Shown here: piece by piece, positions 1 through 11,686 of the stretch | Numbering within the stretch: position 1 is the stretch's first letter | How the letters are laid out: every line of letters starts with the position of its first letter | Assembly: GCA_036250195.1 (NCBI GenBank) | Contig: JAVHZZ010000001.1 | Coordinates: forward strand, 382,829,407 to 382,893,406 | Length of the DNA: 64,000 bases | Source: Mixophyes australis | Taxonomy: Eukaryota; Chordata; Amphibia; Anura; Limnodynastidae | Direction: 5' to 3' | Program-made: the position numbers and the translations under genes | Notes under the pieces: generated by a model | Told to the model about the DNA's origin: nothing | What the model saw: only the letters and a program-made list of their open reading frames with translations | Database searches by the model: none

Positions 1-48
1 CCAGTATGGTGTGGTCAAGCCCCCTTCAATGGCTATGGAAGGGGCCCC

Positions 49-80
49 AACAAGTAGTTGCTGTGTTGGGGCCTGCATTT
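49..80. repeat. Short perfect inverted repeat (10-bp arms)
   Basis: GGCCCCAACA is followed about 12 bases later by its reverse complement TGTTGGGGCC. It could fold as a small hairpin. It is probably a remnant of a palindromic repeat; nothing coding is seen around it. Confidence 0.5.
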
Positions 81-285
81 TTTTTTGATGGCCTTGCATG
101 TAGCCACAACTTGAAGCCTGTTATCTATGAGAGGAGACATTCTGTTCAAAACTTATGATAAGTGCCATACGTTACCACAGTATCTATACCCATTCTATTG
201 AAAAATGAATAAGTTAAGCCACTCATGTGTATCTATTTTTTATGGATAGTTCAGAGTCTGCGCCTGCTCAAGTTACTGAAAATTT

Positions 286-345
286 TTCTACCATTTCCCC
301 TTGGATGTCTTCTCGCCACCTCACTGAGCTCACTGCTATGTAAAT
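286..345 (+). repeat. Small L2 LINE remnant
   Basis: The stretch reading TTGGATGTCTTCTCGCC and its flanks closely match 50236-50270 inside the L2 copy at 48.4-51.4 kb, including the upstream TTTCTACCATTT. It is therefore a short fragment from downstream of the reverse transcriptase domain of the same LINE family. Confidence 0.5.
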
Positions 346-403
346 GTTAAAGCAGCATTATTGTTTTACATGTAGTATCAGCAGTGGTCAATTAGGGTCA
401 ATT

Positions 404-595
404 GGGGATAAAGTTATCAAACTGCGATTTTTTGCCAGGTTTGAAAAGTGGAGATGTTGCCGATAGCAACAATTCTAGCTTTCATTTTGTAGCATTTACC
501 AAATGAATGATAGCTATAATCTGATTGGTTAATATAGGCAACATCTCCACTTTTGAAACCTGCGGGAAAATCACAGTATGATAAATTTACCCTGG
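404..595. mobile_element. Palindromic MITE
   Basis: The two halves are long imperfect inverted repeats. The left half reads GATAAAGTTATCAAACTGCGA, then GTTTGAAAAGTGGAGATGTTGCC. The right half carries the reverse complements GGCAACATCTCCACTTTTGAAAC and the matching outer end. The whole unit is about 190 bp with no coding capacity, typical of a non-autonomous DNA transposon. The superfamily cannot be assigned by eye. Confidence 0.75.
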
Positions 596-2120
596 ACTCT
601 TATCACATTGCAAAAATAATTAATCCAATTTCTTGTTGAAAATCAATGATGGATTAGCAACATACCCCCTCCAAAATGAATAACCAGCCTCACTGCTTAA
701 AGTCAAGGCTGTTTATTGCTAATGTAGAGGAACAAACAGTGTGCAGTCTCCCTAAACAATCAGTGATTGGCCCCAGTCTATGCCAGGCTGGTTAAACTAT
801 AGCAGAAAGAATTGGGGTATGGGGCTCACTTGTCATAATGTAAGTAAGTCTCAGCTTGACCAGCAAAGGGCTGAGTCCACAAAGGGAATTTTGGCAACAA
901 AAATTGTGGGCCCTACCCTAGGGAAAGCCAGTTCCAGTTCATTAATTTTGTGTTGGAACTGCAAGTTCAAGAAGCTTATAAAACTGTAGAAGTAAACTGA
1001 CTTTTTTTAAGCTTAGTATAATATACATGCAACAACATTATTGTATTGAATATAATATACCAAATATTCTAAGATCACTCCAACTATATTCTAGAGTAAT
1101 ATTAAATACAACTTGAATATGGTTTAAAAGATTTTATATAAACACTTTAATTGCAATGTATATAAATGAACACTTTATATAGTACTTTTTAACAGGTTTT
1201 TTTTCTTTTTAAGAAACAGAAGCTGGTTCTGCTTTGGGAAACGTCTGTGTGCTGGTGAGGATGGCACTCCCTCTGTTTAAGGTTGCTAACTCAGGATACT
1301 CTGGCTTCCTGAAATAGGAATGGATTGAATTTTGGGGAACCTCTTGTTTGCTTGGACTTGTCACAGATACCTGTGGCCCTGAGAGCCTTGATAAAAAACC
1401 TGTTTGCTCAACTGCAAAACATATGCCCATTATCTGTAAATTTTGCACCTAGAGAATGATAAGCTGTTACATCAAACTGAAGTGTCTACAGGGCCTGATT
1501 ACCCAATAGGCTGACTGGGCTGCAGTCTAGGGCACAAGGCTTTTGGGGAGAGAGTGACGCAAAATTGTGGGGATGCAAAATAGTGACAGGGAGAGTATAA
1601 ACTGAAATTAATTTTAAAATATCGGAGAAATATTTATTCTCCACAATTAAAAGAAAACATGAAAGACAACTGTAGTAAGGTTTTAAACTTGATGCATTCA
1701 CATGGATGAAGACAATGAATCATTCTTGGGGAGTACTTAAGGATAAGCAAGTATGAGAGACATCTATTTCGACAGGCACAGGCGCAACAGCTCTCTCTTC
1801 CTTCACATCTTCATCCTCAGTAGCTCTTGTTCATGCCTCCATTCTACTATAGAGTTCTGATTTTAAAAAAAGAAATCCGTGATAAAGAAAGCTGTGACTC
1901 TTTTAAAAACTAGTGAAGCTGAATTTGAAAATACAGGAACATAAACATTTGTGGTGGGGTGAAAGAAGTCAGATTTTAAATTAAAGATGACTTCATTTTT
2001 ACTTAACACATATTAGCCTAGTGTGGAAAGCGTGGGGTGCTACGAGCGTAGTAGCCTATGCACCCTGAACCCTTAATCAGGCCTTGAGTGTATGATTGGT
2101 TGTTATGTGCAATTTACATC
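596..2120. other. Unannotated AT-rich sequence
   Basis: No recognisable gene, RNA or mobile-element domain is seen. The short open frames here (up to 79 codons) match no family I recognise and look like chance. Low-complexity T and A runs are present. Confidence 0.5.
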
Positions 2121-2129
2121 TAAGTGGAG

Positions 2130-2330
2130 TTTGTTTGCTCTTCCCATGTCTGCATGGGTTATCTCCAGGTGCTCCAGTTTCCTCCCACAATCCAAAAACA
2201 TGCTTGTAGTTTAATTGGCTTCTGACACAATTACCCTAGTGTTTATACATGTGGAAAGGAATATGTCTTGTAAAACACTACTGAATATCTTGGCACTATA
2301 TATGAAAACTGTAAAGAAATAATAACCATA
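2130..2330 (+). repeat. LINE 3'-end-like repeat fragment
   Basis: Contains CCTCCCACAATCCAAAAACATG, TTTAATTGGCTTCTGACA and, near its end, a diverged form of the 'GGCGCTATATAAATAAATG' motif that precedes the (GAT)n tail at 51360-51409 and 58315-58355. It is probably a decayed copy of the same LINE 3' region as at 58150-58355. Confidence 0.5.
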
Positions 2331-3440
2331 ATCCCCTAATTACACTGTGAATGGATATATATTCTCTTATATGAAGATTATAACAGGATATTGGATTGAG
2401 CACTATTGAAGAGCACATATCAATGTCACTAGGTGAGAATCTTTCTAATTAAAGATCTACACATTTATTTGAGGGCCGCACACACTATATTTTAGTTATT
2501 TTTCCACTCGCAACTTGAACCAAGAATCCACATTGTAAAAGGATTCTGGAATCGTCCAAAGGTCATATCTAGGCTGGGCAACAGAGGCAATCCTTTTTAT
2601 TTAAGTAGGTGCAATTGGACTATGTGTTATTTTCTGAAATTTTGAAATAAATTGATTTTGCTAATTCTTAAGAATTTAGCAACTTCTACCATTTTCCTGG
2701 GTTTGGACACCCTTGCTAACTGGTTGATGATATTGTCAACTAATTTAGTGTTGTGTTTATATTTTAAAATTATCCAGTTATTGTCGCTACTCTGTCTTGC
2801 CAATAGACTTATATTCTAAAAGCTTTACATGCCTTTCCCATTGTTAATTATTTTAGTGTGCACAAAATATTGTGATTGGCTGACAGTGATAATACTCTTG
2901 TAGTACATTCATAGCATATATTATATGTAGTAATTGCAGTACAGAATATTTAACACATTATAGAAACCAGCCTAGTACTTCTTACAAGGTCCCCATTCAA
3001 GTTAGTATCCCTGGGGCCCTAATCATATGCAGTATGGCACTAAACCGTCCCCTCTTTTCTGGAAGCTAAAAAAAGCTACTGGGGTAACTGAGTCAAGAGT
3101 GCAATGGTGCTGTCAGCTCCCAGGAAATAACCATCTAGCTTTCATATGCAAACAACATCCTGAGAAGACTGGTCATGAGATATAAGCTGAAGTCAAAGGA
3201 TTGAAGAATGTAGAATAGTGGAGGACAAAGCTGAGAATTCAAGAAGGTAGGCTCATGATGTACAGTCAGACAAACAAGTCTTTTTCAAAGCACAAGCAGA
3301 AAAATCTGATAAAGCTGATAAGGAGTAAAAAAATCTGTGGAGTAGCCTAGGTGAGATGACTAGCTTGATTACTGATCAGAGTGCAAACTACAGGAATTGA
3401 GTGAAGGTGTTTGCAACTAACTGTCATCATGAATAGTTTT
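2331..3440. other. Unannotated AT-rich sequence
   Basis: No coding domain, structured RNA or repeat boundary could be recognised in this interval. Confidence 0.45.
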
Positions 3441-3451
3441 CTGACAATATA

Positions 3452-3757
3452 CAGTGGGTGAAATAAGTATTGAACACATTAACATTTTTCTCAGTAAATA
3501 TATATTTAATGTGCTAATTGTAATTAAATTTACACCAAATGTCAGCAACAACCCTTGCAATCCACACATGCAAAGAAATCAAACCATAGATGTCCAATGT
3601 GAAATGACACAGGGAAAATGTATTGAACACATAAAGAAAAGGAGGTGCAAAAAGGCATGGAAAACCAAATTTATCAGTAATTAGAAAGCAGTCCTGCCAG
3701 CTGGTTCAGCCACAACTGATGGCCTATAAAAATGTGTCTCATTATGAAGGTGTCACT
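3452..3757 (+). mobile_element. Tc1-like transposon, 5' fragment
   Basis: Begins after a TA dinucleotide with CAGTGGGTGAAATAAGTATT, the terminal inverted repeat of a Tc1-like family widespread in fish and amphibians. It is followed by the typical leader (GAAATGACACAGGGAAAA, AGGAGGTGCAAAAAGGCATGG, GGCCTATAAAA). The sequence stops matching before the transposase and no right terminus was found, so this is a 3'-truncated copy. The 76-codon frame across it is not a gene. Confidence 0.75.
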
Positions 3758-3780
3758 GTATCTTTAAATATATATTCCAC

Positions 3781-4229
3781 AGACAAAAAACCTTACATTT
3801 TGACCTTACCTTGATTAAGGTTCATACACACTATCTAAAATGTAAAAAACTATTGAAACTCTTCCACTCAAACTCTAAAAAGAAATGAAATAACAGCGAT
3901 TAAGGCAGAAACCTTAATGGACGTGTTACTTACACAATACAGACATGGTATGCCATCATATCCTGTGGTTAGCTGCAGATTCAGCACTATCATGGAGTGA
4001 GATTGCTGTCACTCACAAAATGGTGGAGCTGCAAATTCACAGATTTGTGTGTTCAATGGAATAAACACATGCAGTATTATTACATTTTCTTAGTTTAGCT
4101 CCCAAATCGTTGTTATTTCATTGGAGTTTTTTGGAGTTTGAGTGGAAGAGTTTCAATAGTTTTTTTACATTTTAGATGGCGTGTAAGGAACCTTAATCGA
4201 ACATGTTAAACCGTAAAGTTTTTTGCCTA
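3781..4229. mobile_element. Palindromic MITE, about 450 bp
   Basis: Long inverted arms lie at 3781-3901 and 4105-4229. Both carry a version of CTATTGAAACTCTTCCACTC and of CTAAAATGTAAAAAA, on opposite strands. The central 200 bp is unique. There is no coding capacity. It is a non-autonomous DNA transposon of undetermined superfamily. Confidence 0.7.
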
Positions 4230-4439
4230 CGGAATTTCATGGCTTTTTGTAAAGTAAAAATATTGATAATACATTTATAAGCCTAGAATTGTATGGCCGT
4301 TAAGAATAACTTGGCTCATCTTATTTCCACTATTTTTCTTAATCCCTAAAAAACAAGGGTTTTAATATTGCTCTATTATACAAACCTCTACCACCTCTGT
4401 TGGATGACTATCCCACCTATCCACTACCGTTTTGATAAA

Positions 4440-4900
4440 GTTTTTTTTCCTAAGATTTCCTCTACACCTAGCACCCTCCATTTCCAATGCATGGCTTTCT
4501 CTCACACATACCCCAAAGATCACCAGCTTTGTGAACGCATGCACACATGACATCGCCAAGTGCACCAGCTTTATTCTCAAGTCAACCCCTGCGTACCAGC
4601 TTTTCTATCACGTCACTCCTATGTGCTCAAGTTTTTTTTTATCACATCACACCATGTGCGCCTGCTTTTCTCTCAATTGCCACCCCCTGCACACAGGTTT
4701 TTCTTTCTCATGTCACCACCTGCTCACCAGCTTTTCTTTCAATTGTCACAGCCTATGGAGCAGTATAATTTTCTCTCACATTACTCCTATGTGCCCATGA
4801 TTTTTTATCACGTCACACCTTGTGCCCCAGCTTATATCACACATCACCTCCTGCGACCAGCTTTTCTCTCATTTGTCACAGCCTATGCACCAGTATCCAG
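4440..4900. repeat. Degenerate minisatellite, roughly 40-bp unit
   Basis: About ten diverged units share the pattern 'CACCAGCTTTTCTNTCA ... GTCAC ... CCTATGTG'. The three overlapping open frames of 122, 73 and 150 codons that cross it are open because the repeat lacks stop codons, not because they encode a protein. Unit length and identity vary, so the array is old. Confidence 0.7.
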
Positions 4901-5470
4901 CATCCTTGATTACAACAACTGTAAAGAAAATAAAATAGCTCTACATACTGTGTGTTTGGTAAGAGATCCAGAGAGATATTCAGTTGTGTGTCTGAGAGGA
5001 GTTGTTAAATAAAGACCATGTGTGTATGAAATAGAAATAATAATAAGTTTACACAAATATAAGTGAATAATGTCACTATGTTTGCTTTTCCCTAGGGGGT
5101 ATAGTAATACCAGTACAAACAAGTGCAACTCACCTATGGACACAAATTAATACTCCAAAGGTAAAAAAGTTCTTGTCAATATGAACAATCTGAATAGAAT
5201 CATCTCAGAAAGACTTGATGACATCAGTGAGTTAGGCGACGCTGGTAACGCTGCTCTTAAGGGGGTAATGTAAATATGCAGCTATGTACAATGTACTTTA
5301 GAAATGGTTGTGCTGGAGTCTCAGAAGAGCAGGGAGCCAGAGGTGGTCCCAATCCTGCTCATAGGTGCTGGCTGGGGACCCGGGATAGGGGGAGCACGGG
5401 GAAAGTACAGGGCGCAGGTAGAAGGGCAGATCGAATCAAAAAGTATGTGGGGAAGGTGTTGACCCGAACA
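4901..5470. other. Unannotated sequence
   Basis: Mixed composition with a GC-rich stretch at 5330-5430. No gene or known repeat is recognised. The GC-rich part flanks the hairpin at 5480 and may belong to the same small element. Confidence 0.4.
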
Positions 5471-5479
5471 CTGATCATG

Positions 5480-5521
5480 CTGCTTGCTCTCACTGTCAGC
5501 AGTGACAGTGAGAGCAAGCAG
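5480..5521. repeat. Perfect 19-bp-arm hairpin
   Basis: CTGCTTGCTCTCACTGTCA (5480-5498) is followed by the 4-base loop GCAG and by its exact reverse complement (5503-5521). It could form a very stable stem in RNA or cruciform DNA. It is likely the core of a small palindromic transposon, although a hairpin RNA is a formal alternative. Confidence 0.85.
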
Positions 5522-5884
5522 GATGGCAGTCTCTGATTGGTTGTGTCTCTACAGCACTTAATGCTCCCCACCGGCCATGTGCTAGCATGACAGTGCCTGG
5601 CATAAGTGCACAAATCATTTAAAAATGCAAGGCAGGTGAATAATTAAAAAAACAAACAAAAACAACAATCTATGTTTCAGTGAGTATTATATTTCATTCT
5701 AAAGAACTGCTGATGTGCTGCATTGAAAAGGACGTGAGAATCCTGCCGACAGATTTCACTAAAATCATTATTGCACGATCTCTGACAGTACTGTTGATCT
5801 CTCACACACATATTGCTGTACTGGCACATTACCAAGCACTTTTACTGTAGCTTCTCTGTAGTCTAAAAATCAGAATGTGTCCTC

Positions 5885-6345
5885 TAGACAGGGTTGCCAT
5901 CAGAATCTGTGGGGCCCAGTACTAATTAATGTGGCAGGCTCTCCCCCCCCCCCGTCCCTCTGCACCGTACATGTGCCGCTCTCCCTCTGCATAGTACATT
6001 CTCTGCTCCCTCTCTATCATAGTAAATGCCCTCTCATCATTCCATCACAGCAAATGCTCTGCTCCCCCCCTCACCATCCCATCACAGTAAATATTCCACT
6101 CCCCTCCTCACCATCTCATCACAGAATATGCTCAGCTCCCCCCCCCCTATCATAATAAACATGCAGTGCTATAGAGATCTAGTGTGAGGGGGGTACATGC
6201 AGTGGTGTAGATATGTAGTGAGAGGGTAAGTTCAGTTCTGTAGAGGTGTAGTGTGAGGGGGTAGGTGCAGTGCTTTAGGGGTGTAGTGTGAGGGGGTAGG
6301 TGCAGTGCTGTAGGGGTGTAGTGTGAGGGGTTCTGTGCAGTAGTG
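5885..6345. repeat. Repeat unit with two adjacent minisatellites
   Basis: Starts with CAGGGTTGCCATCAGAA, then runs through a C-rich degenerate array (5940-6160, units of about 40-45 bp with CCATCNCATCACAGTAAAT). This is followed by a G-rich array (6175-6345, units of about 42 bp with GTGTAGTGTGAGGGGGTAG). Strand asymmetry switches from C-rich to G-rich between the two. The open frame at 5877-6155 merely crosses the array. Confidence 0.65.
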
Positions 6346-7012
6346 TTGTGTTAATTGGTAGGATCAGGATGGGGATGCTGGCCGCTTGGCTCATTCTCAC
6401 ACTGGTTGTGCTCTGCCCACTACCAAGAAACGAGAAAGGAATGCTCCGCAGAAGGAGAAAAAAAGAGAAAAGGGGAACCTCCTGTGTGATATTTATTTCT
6501 CCTGAATGAATTTAATTTTATACAGGAGGGGGTGCTAGCCTTGTGAGTGATTATGGAAAAAGCTACCACGAAACAGAGTTCGATAAGAAAAGGCAAAACA
6601 GCACTCCACCCTAAAACGTAACTTTTATTAATTATGAAATAAAAATAATGGGACATCATCTTGCCAAAGAAAATGTGAAATATTAAAACCAAAAACATAA
6701 ACAGAAAAGACATGTGTATTTAAAAAGCACTCACTGGGGGATTAGAGTTCTCGTATAAACTCAAAATCTTTTCTGATATGAGTGTGGCAGATAATTCGTC
6801 GTAGTTGCCACAATGAAATCAAAGGTAATGGGTTATCGTATGCCAAGTGATCAGACTTTCCTGAATTATAATTAAAGACTGTATCGCCTAGATCCTCGAG
6901 TGGAAAGGAAGGGACAGTGTGATTTATAGAGTACTATTGTCAGCAATTCTCGTAGGACTGTCTTAGAAACCATTCAAATTTTATAATTGGGTAAAAGAAT
7001 GAATGTTGTTAG
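6346..7012. other. Unannotated sequence
   Basis: No convincing gene. A stretch near 6430-6490 weakly resembles the reversed 3' end of the PLE terminal repeat at 12.4 kb (a purine-rich run, then GTGTGATATT), but the similarity is too short to call. Confidence 0.4.
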
Positions 7013-7300
7013 CAGGGGCGGGCTGGGCCGGGGAGCCGAGGGCATATTTTTGGCCGGTTCAGGGACCGGCCCAAGCCTGTATTGCTTGGTGGCTGGCCCC
7101 TCCTCCGGGACCAGCCACCTACTATCATTGGCCGCGGATCGCCTTATCTGTCCCCCTCCCTCCCATATCTCTCTCTCTGAGCCCCCGGTGTCACATGGGA
7201 CGCGCACCACGTGACAGGTGCCGTCCCATGTGTTGGAAAATCCCCTAATACCATAAATAGACCTAGCGTAATGAGCTAAGCTCACTGCGTAACGGATTAA
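7013..7300. mobile_element. hAT-like left terminus
   Basis: CAGGGGCGGGCTGGGCC begins here. It resembles the terminus of the complete element at 26045 (CAGGGTTGGACTGGCCC) and the one at 38444. Inverted forms (GGCCCAGTCCGACACTG) end at 9328, 22025 and 27856. The eight bases before it do not match those after 9328, so 7013 and 9328 cannot be shown to be two ends of one insertion. Confidence 0.5.
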
Positions 7301-7454
7301 AAACTGCTGACGACAGATGAAAACATCAGTGGGTATTTATTATTTTTAATAAAAATATATGGTATAAATGAGGGTGTTTACTGTCTTTATTGTGGGTTTA
7401 TTATTTTTATTACATGTATGTGGTGTTAACAAGGGTGTGGTGGTTTATTTAACA

Positions 7455-7650
7455 TTTTCTTTTGTGGAACTACAGGTCCCAGCCAGCCCTGGGTTTCAGG
7501 GCATGTTGGCACTTGTGGTTCTCCAAGTGCCAACATGCCCTGGCTGCCATGGGTATGCTGGTGTTTGTAGTTATACAAGTAGTAGCATGCCCACACTATT
7601 TATGGCACCCTGGCTGGTTGGGACTTGTAGTTCCACAAAACAAAATGGTG
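7455..7650. repeat. Hairpin-rich repeat ('repeat X'), copy 1
   Basis: Contains GCATGTTGGCACTT (7501-7514) and its perfect complement (7525-7538). It also has outer motifs GTGGAACTACAGGTCCCAG and GACTTGTAGTTCCAC facing each other. Related hairpins with GGTATGCTGG and CTTGTAGT occur at 9825-9985, 53055-53135 and 61280-61385. Non-coding; probably the core of a non-autonomous DNA transposon. Confidence 0.65.
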
Positions 7651-9327
7651 CCTTTTTTTTTATACTTTAATCGCCATTATTACCCTACACTCATTGCCCA
7701 GGGGTGTAGCAAGAGCCCTAGTGCTCTCAGCACTGGGCTGGGTGTCCCTAGAGTGGGGCCGCTCGTTTTTTTCGGCGGACCCCACTCCCTACGGAATCCA
7801 GCCCAGCACTGAACAGCGCTGTCATTATAGCAGAGGGACCCCTGCTGCGCGTCCCCCTTGCTATAGTGCCACCAACCCTTGCTGGTTTGCCTAGTGCTGG
7901 TTCGGTGAAAATGGGGGGACCCCACTTAAATTTTTTCCCCGATTTTCACGGAACCAGCAGTAGTCTGGCAGCACTAGGGTTAATAGTGAATAGAGGGGGG
8001 ACCCCACAATTTTTTTTTTAAATCACCGCAGGAACCTGAGCACTTTTGAATTTCCCGCACCCAGCTCAGTGAAGTGAATAAATTAACTGACATCACTGAG
8101 GGGCGGGAAGTTTAAAATGTACTCTGTAACAACCACCTCTGGCAACGCACTGACCCATTAAACTTTATAAAGAGAGAGGTGCCAGGGCTAAAAATGCTAG
8201 TGTGTGTCACCTGCAGCCCCAAAACCCCAGCCCTCTTCCTTTTATCAGGCAAATGTGGCTAATTTCTCTGGCTAACAGAAGAGAATTTCTTAGCAAGAGG
8301 GTCCAGCCTTATTTGTGCTCTTAAGTGAAGTCAGTCTGAGTACACCTAACACACACCTCTATCTGTCATGCGCAACGTTATGAAATACCCTATCTTTAAA
8401 ATTGGGCACATTTTACGAAATTGTTAAAAAAAACTGTACATTTCTCAAAAATGTAAACACTCAAAGGCACTCCTCAGCCCTTATAACTTTCTTACGAAAC
8501 AAACCCCACATCTTTAAAATCCCTGTACACCGAGTTACGCTCTCCCAAAAAACCCAGAAAAACTGTTACTTTTGCAAAAAAGGAAGTGGAAAAAAAAAGA
8601 GATTTTGAAGTGTAGATATTTCCTAAATTGTCATTTTTTATTCTTTTTTCTGAAATTTGGCATGCGGCACCTATGGACAGTTCTCCATTTGCATGCCAGA
8701 TTTCAGCTTAATAGCTTTAATACATTTTAAAATGTAGACCCTCAAACACACCACCATGTCCCCCCACTCACAGGTTTATAATGGTGGAATGTCGTTTATT
8801 AGATACAACCTTAATATAAGGGCACGACTTTATATTTATAAATATATATATATCTATATCGCAACATCTTTTATTGGTTGGGGGAAATAAGGGGAGAGAG
8901 GGCAATGGAAAAAGACATTAAGACTAGGAAGCAGGGACGACAGAGGGGAAGATATGAGGTTTAGGGGAGGTAAGGACGGAAAACTGAGAAAGGAACTGGA
9001 TCAATAGGAAAAGTCGGTGATCAGAGACAGGTGAGCGTTCGAGATGGCAGAAACTGAGTTGCATCAGTGGCCCTGGACCAGGCAAGCCTGAATCCAGTAG
9101 TAGCACAGACTGAGAATCAAGAGGTCACAGATATTCATCAATTGCATATAGTATTAAGAATACATTTCTCCAGTTTTTTACACATATTTGCATATTTCCC
9201 TTTAAATGTGCTAAGTAAATATAGATTTTTTTATTTGGCCATGCAGCGATTTGCAGAGCTAAATGTCAGTAGATGGGCCTCAACCATTGGTTTCCCCTGT
9301 GGGCCCTTTATGGCCCAGTCCGACACT
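7651..9327. other. Unannotated sequence
   Basis: No gene recognised. A GC-rich stretch at 7690-7990 contains several short frames on both strands, and 8400-8640 is T/A-rich. A hAT-like right terminus closes the interval at 9328. Confidence 0.4.
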
Positions 9328-9328
9328 G
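9312..9328. mobile_element. hAT-like right terminus
   Basis: GGCCCAGTCCGACACTG is the same as the right end of the complete element at 27840-27856 and of the terminus at 22009-22025. No matching left end with the flank ACCACTTA was found. Confidence 0.5.
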
Positions 9329-9779
9329 ACCACTTATGAACTCTACTGAGCTTGCAAAATGTGTGAACAAAGCACATTTTTATTTCCTTTTTTCAAGGAG
9401 ACGAAGAAGTGATGATGCCTCACCAGAGTTGATGATGCAATGAGGTGCCACGTTCTCTTAATGCAAGTTAAAACAGAAAACAATAAAACAAAAAATATTT
9501 TAAAAAGTAAAAAAACAACACCAACATAACATTACTTATTTATTAAATTTATTATGCATAAATTATTAAATTTGCAGTTTTTCACATTGTTTAACAGTTA
9601 AAAAAAAACAATAGGTCAATAGTTAAAAAAAAATGTGTGTTTAATTTATGTTTGATTAATGTAAATAAAATTTGTGTTAAGGTTTTTTGCCATAGAAAAT
9701 GTTTTACACCCCTGTAGGTTTATCCAGCCCTTGCTGATAGTATTAGGGCTCTTTCCCTGGGTGATGGATGTGGGGTAAT

Positions 9780-10310
9780 AGTAATTTAAATAATGTTAAA
9801 TCTCATTTTGTCCCTGGTGCACTACAGGTCCCAGGAGGGCCAGGCTGCCATTAAGTGTCTGGTAGCACTTGTAGTACTACAAGCACTAGAAAAGGCAAGA
9901 CTGCCAGGGTATGCTGGCACTTGGGGAACCATAGGTACCAGCATACCTTGCCTCACCAAGCCCTCTGGTGCCTATAGTTCACCAAAGGGAATTGAAAATA
10001 AAATACAGACACAAGGGTAAAACATGTTTTATTTAAATTAAAAAACACCACTACACAACCCTCATTTTCAATGGACACATAGATCAAGTTTATTTCATTT
10101 AACATTAAAAAGTAAGGGTAGAAGTTGCTAAACCAACTCCTAAGAGCTCCGTTGCAAAGTGAGCTCTTAGGCGACAATGGTCCTATTTATAACAGGCTGG
10201 CAATGCAAATGCATAGCGTATTCAAACGTGCATGTGTTCGTGAAGTACCTAGTGGACCTATGACTGTACAGATACAGTCATTGTCACGGGATGTCAGTGT
10301 TAACATTAAG
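9780..10310 (-). mobile_element. Non-autonomous DNA transposon ('repeat X'), copy 2
   Basis: Carries the hairpin motifs of repeat X at 9825-9985. It continues into sequence (10020-10200) that is the reverse complement of 52800-53010, including the block ATAGGACCATTGCC read on the minus strand. Two copies in opposite orientation with the same order of modules indicate one element family. No protein is encoded. The family is uncertain; neighbouring Harbinger sequence at 52-53 kb makes a Harbinger derivative plausible. Confidence 0.55.
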
Positions 10311-11686
10311 TAAAGGAATTTACTACTGAAGTCAGCAAGTACCGTATATAGCGATCCATACCTTGTTGACTTCAGGAGTTGTGTGCATTCTAAATTAAAT
10401 GAATGTTGGGCTCACTATGCTTGCCCTAATGACTCAGAGTACATACCATTGAACATTTGCTTGAAGTTTTGAAAGTAAATAAACTCACCTCTCAAGAAGA
10501 GGTGGGCGCAGGATCAAAATTTGTCAGGGGAGAGAGATTTCTTATGGGCAGCCCTGGCAATGTGCAGTTCATTGGTTTCTCCTTCGTTAAATTGATATTC
10601 CTGCTAAAATAATAATGTATAGTAAGTAAACTATTCTTTAAATTGTTGATTAATCAAGGTTATCTAAGGTAATATTTATATACCAGATTTTAAATGTTTT
10701 TTTTGTGCAGCTTTGCCTTTGTGTATGCTGGCTACATGTGTACACTACATAAACTTCAGCAACTTGAACATGGTGTGCATTGTACAGAAATAAAGATTAT
10801 ATCACATTTGAATACATAACACTTGTTTGCTTACTACTTTTTTTTTTCCTGTCCACCTTTTAACAACCACTGTTTGGTTTATGATTTTTATGTAACCGTT
10901 CATAACAAAGCAATATGCTTAAGTGTTGCAGACTATGTCAAAAGAATTATAATTGTTGCAATTTATTTATGTTTCCATAGATACCTCTATAAATATATGT
11001 TTTAAAGGGGAGTGGTTGCAAGTCTTAATTTTATATTGCAGTGAATACAATTAAAGAATTAAATGACAAATAATTTCTTAACAACAAATAATCCCATTAT
11101 TACTGACATCTTGTTTTGGGGGCAATACCTTTAATGACCTCAATGTATCTTGTTTTAAGCGATTCCAAGGTATAATATGCAGGGACACAATAAGGACTGA
11201 AGGTTTATGAAGCCACAATCTTGGTAGCCAGTCTCCTTCTTAAGCCCATGGCATGCAAAATAAAGTATATAAGCCAAACCTTAGCTAGCAATTAAGTACT
11301 AAAAATGGTTTGCATACAGTTTTAGAGATGAATTAAATAAACACTAGAATAAATACATTAATATAAACAATAAAGAAAAAAGAAACAAATGACAGAATGT
11401 CAACACTAAAAAGCTTAGGGCAAACTATTTTCTCAGTATCTATGTAATTGAATTGATATTCACTTTTTCATAAATATTAGAAAGCTAGACTTTATTAAAA
11501 ATGGCAAGGAAAAGTGAGTGCATGACTGTTTAGAGTAACAAGCAGCACAAATTTATTCATTTAATACATCTCTGAATTATTTAAAACTCAGCTTAAGCAC
11601 AAGGTCACAGAATAATTTTGGCAAGTACGCACTTTTACATGATGCATTTCCATAATTCCCCTGCATCCATAAAGTTAATCACAGCA
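10311..11686. other. Unannotated AT-rich sequence
   Basis: No gene or repeat boundary recognised. A short minus-strand frame near 10480-10610 looks exon-like, but no family could be assigned. Confidence 0.4.

Noticed and set aside
14..90. Possible terminator-like hairpin at the window start
   Set aside because: The hairpin followed by a T run resembles a bacterial terminator, but the context is eukaryotic and no transcription unit is present.
4432..5012. Overlapping frames of 122 and 150 codons
   Set aside because: They run through a minisatellite and encode degenerate repeats in more than one frame.
7003..7285. GC-rich frames on both strands that could look like a CpG-island exon
   Set aside because: They coincide with a hAT-like terminus that also occurs at 26045 and 38444; no splice pattern or domain is seen.
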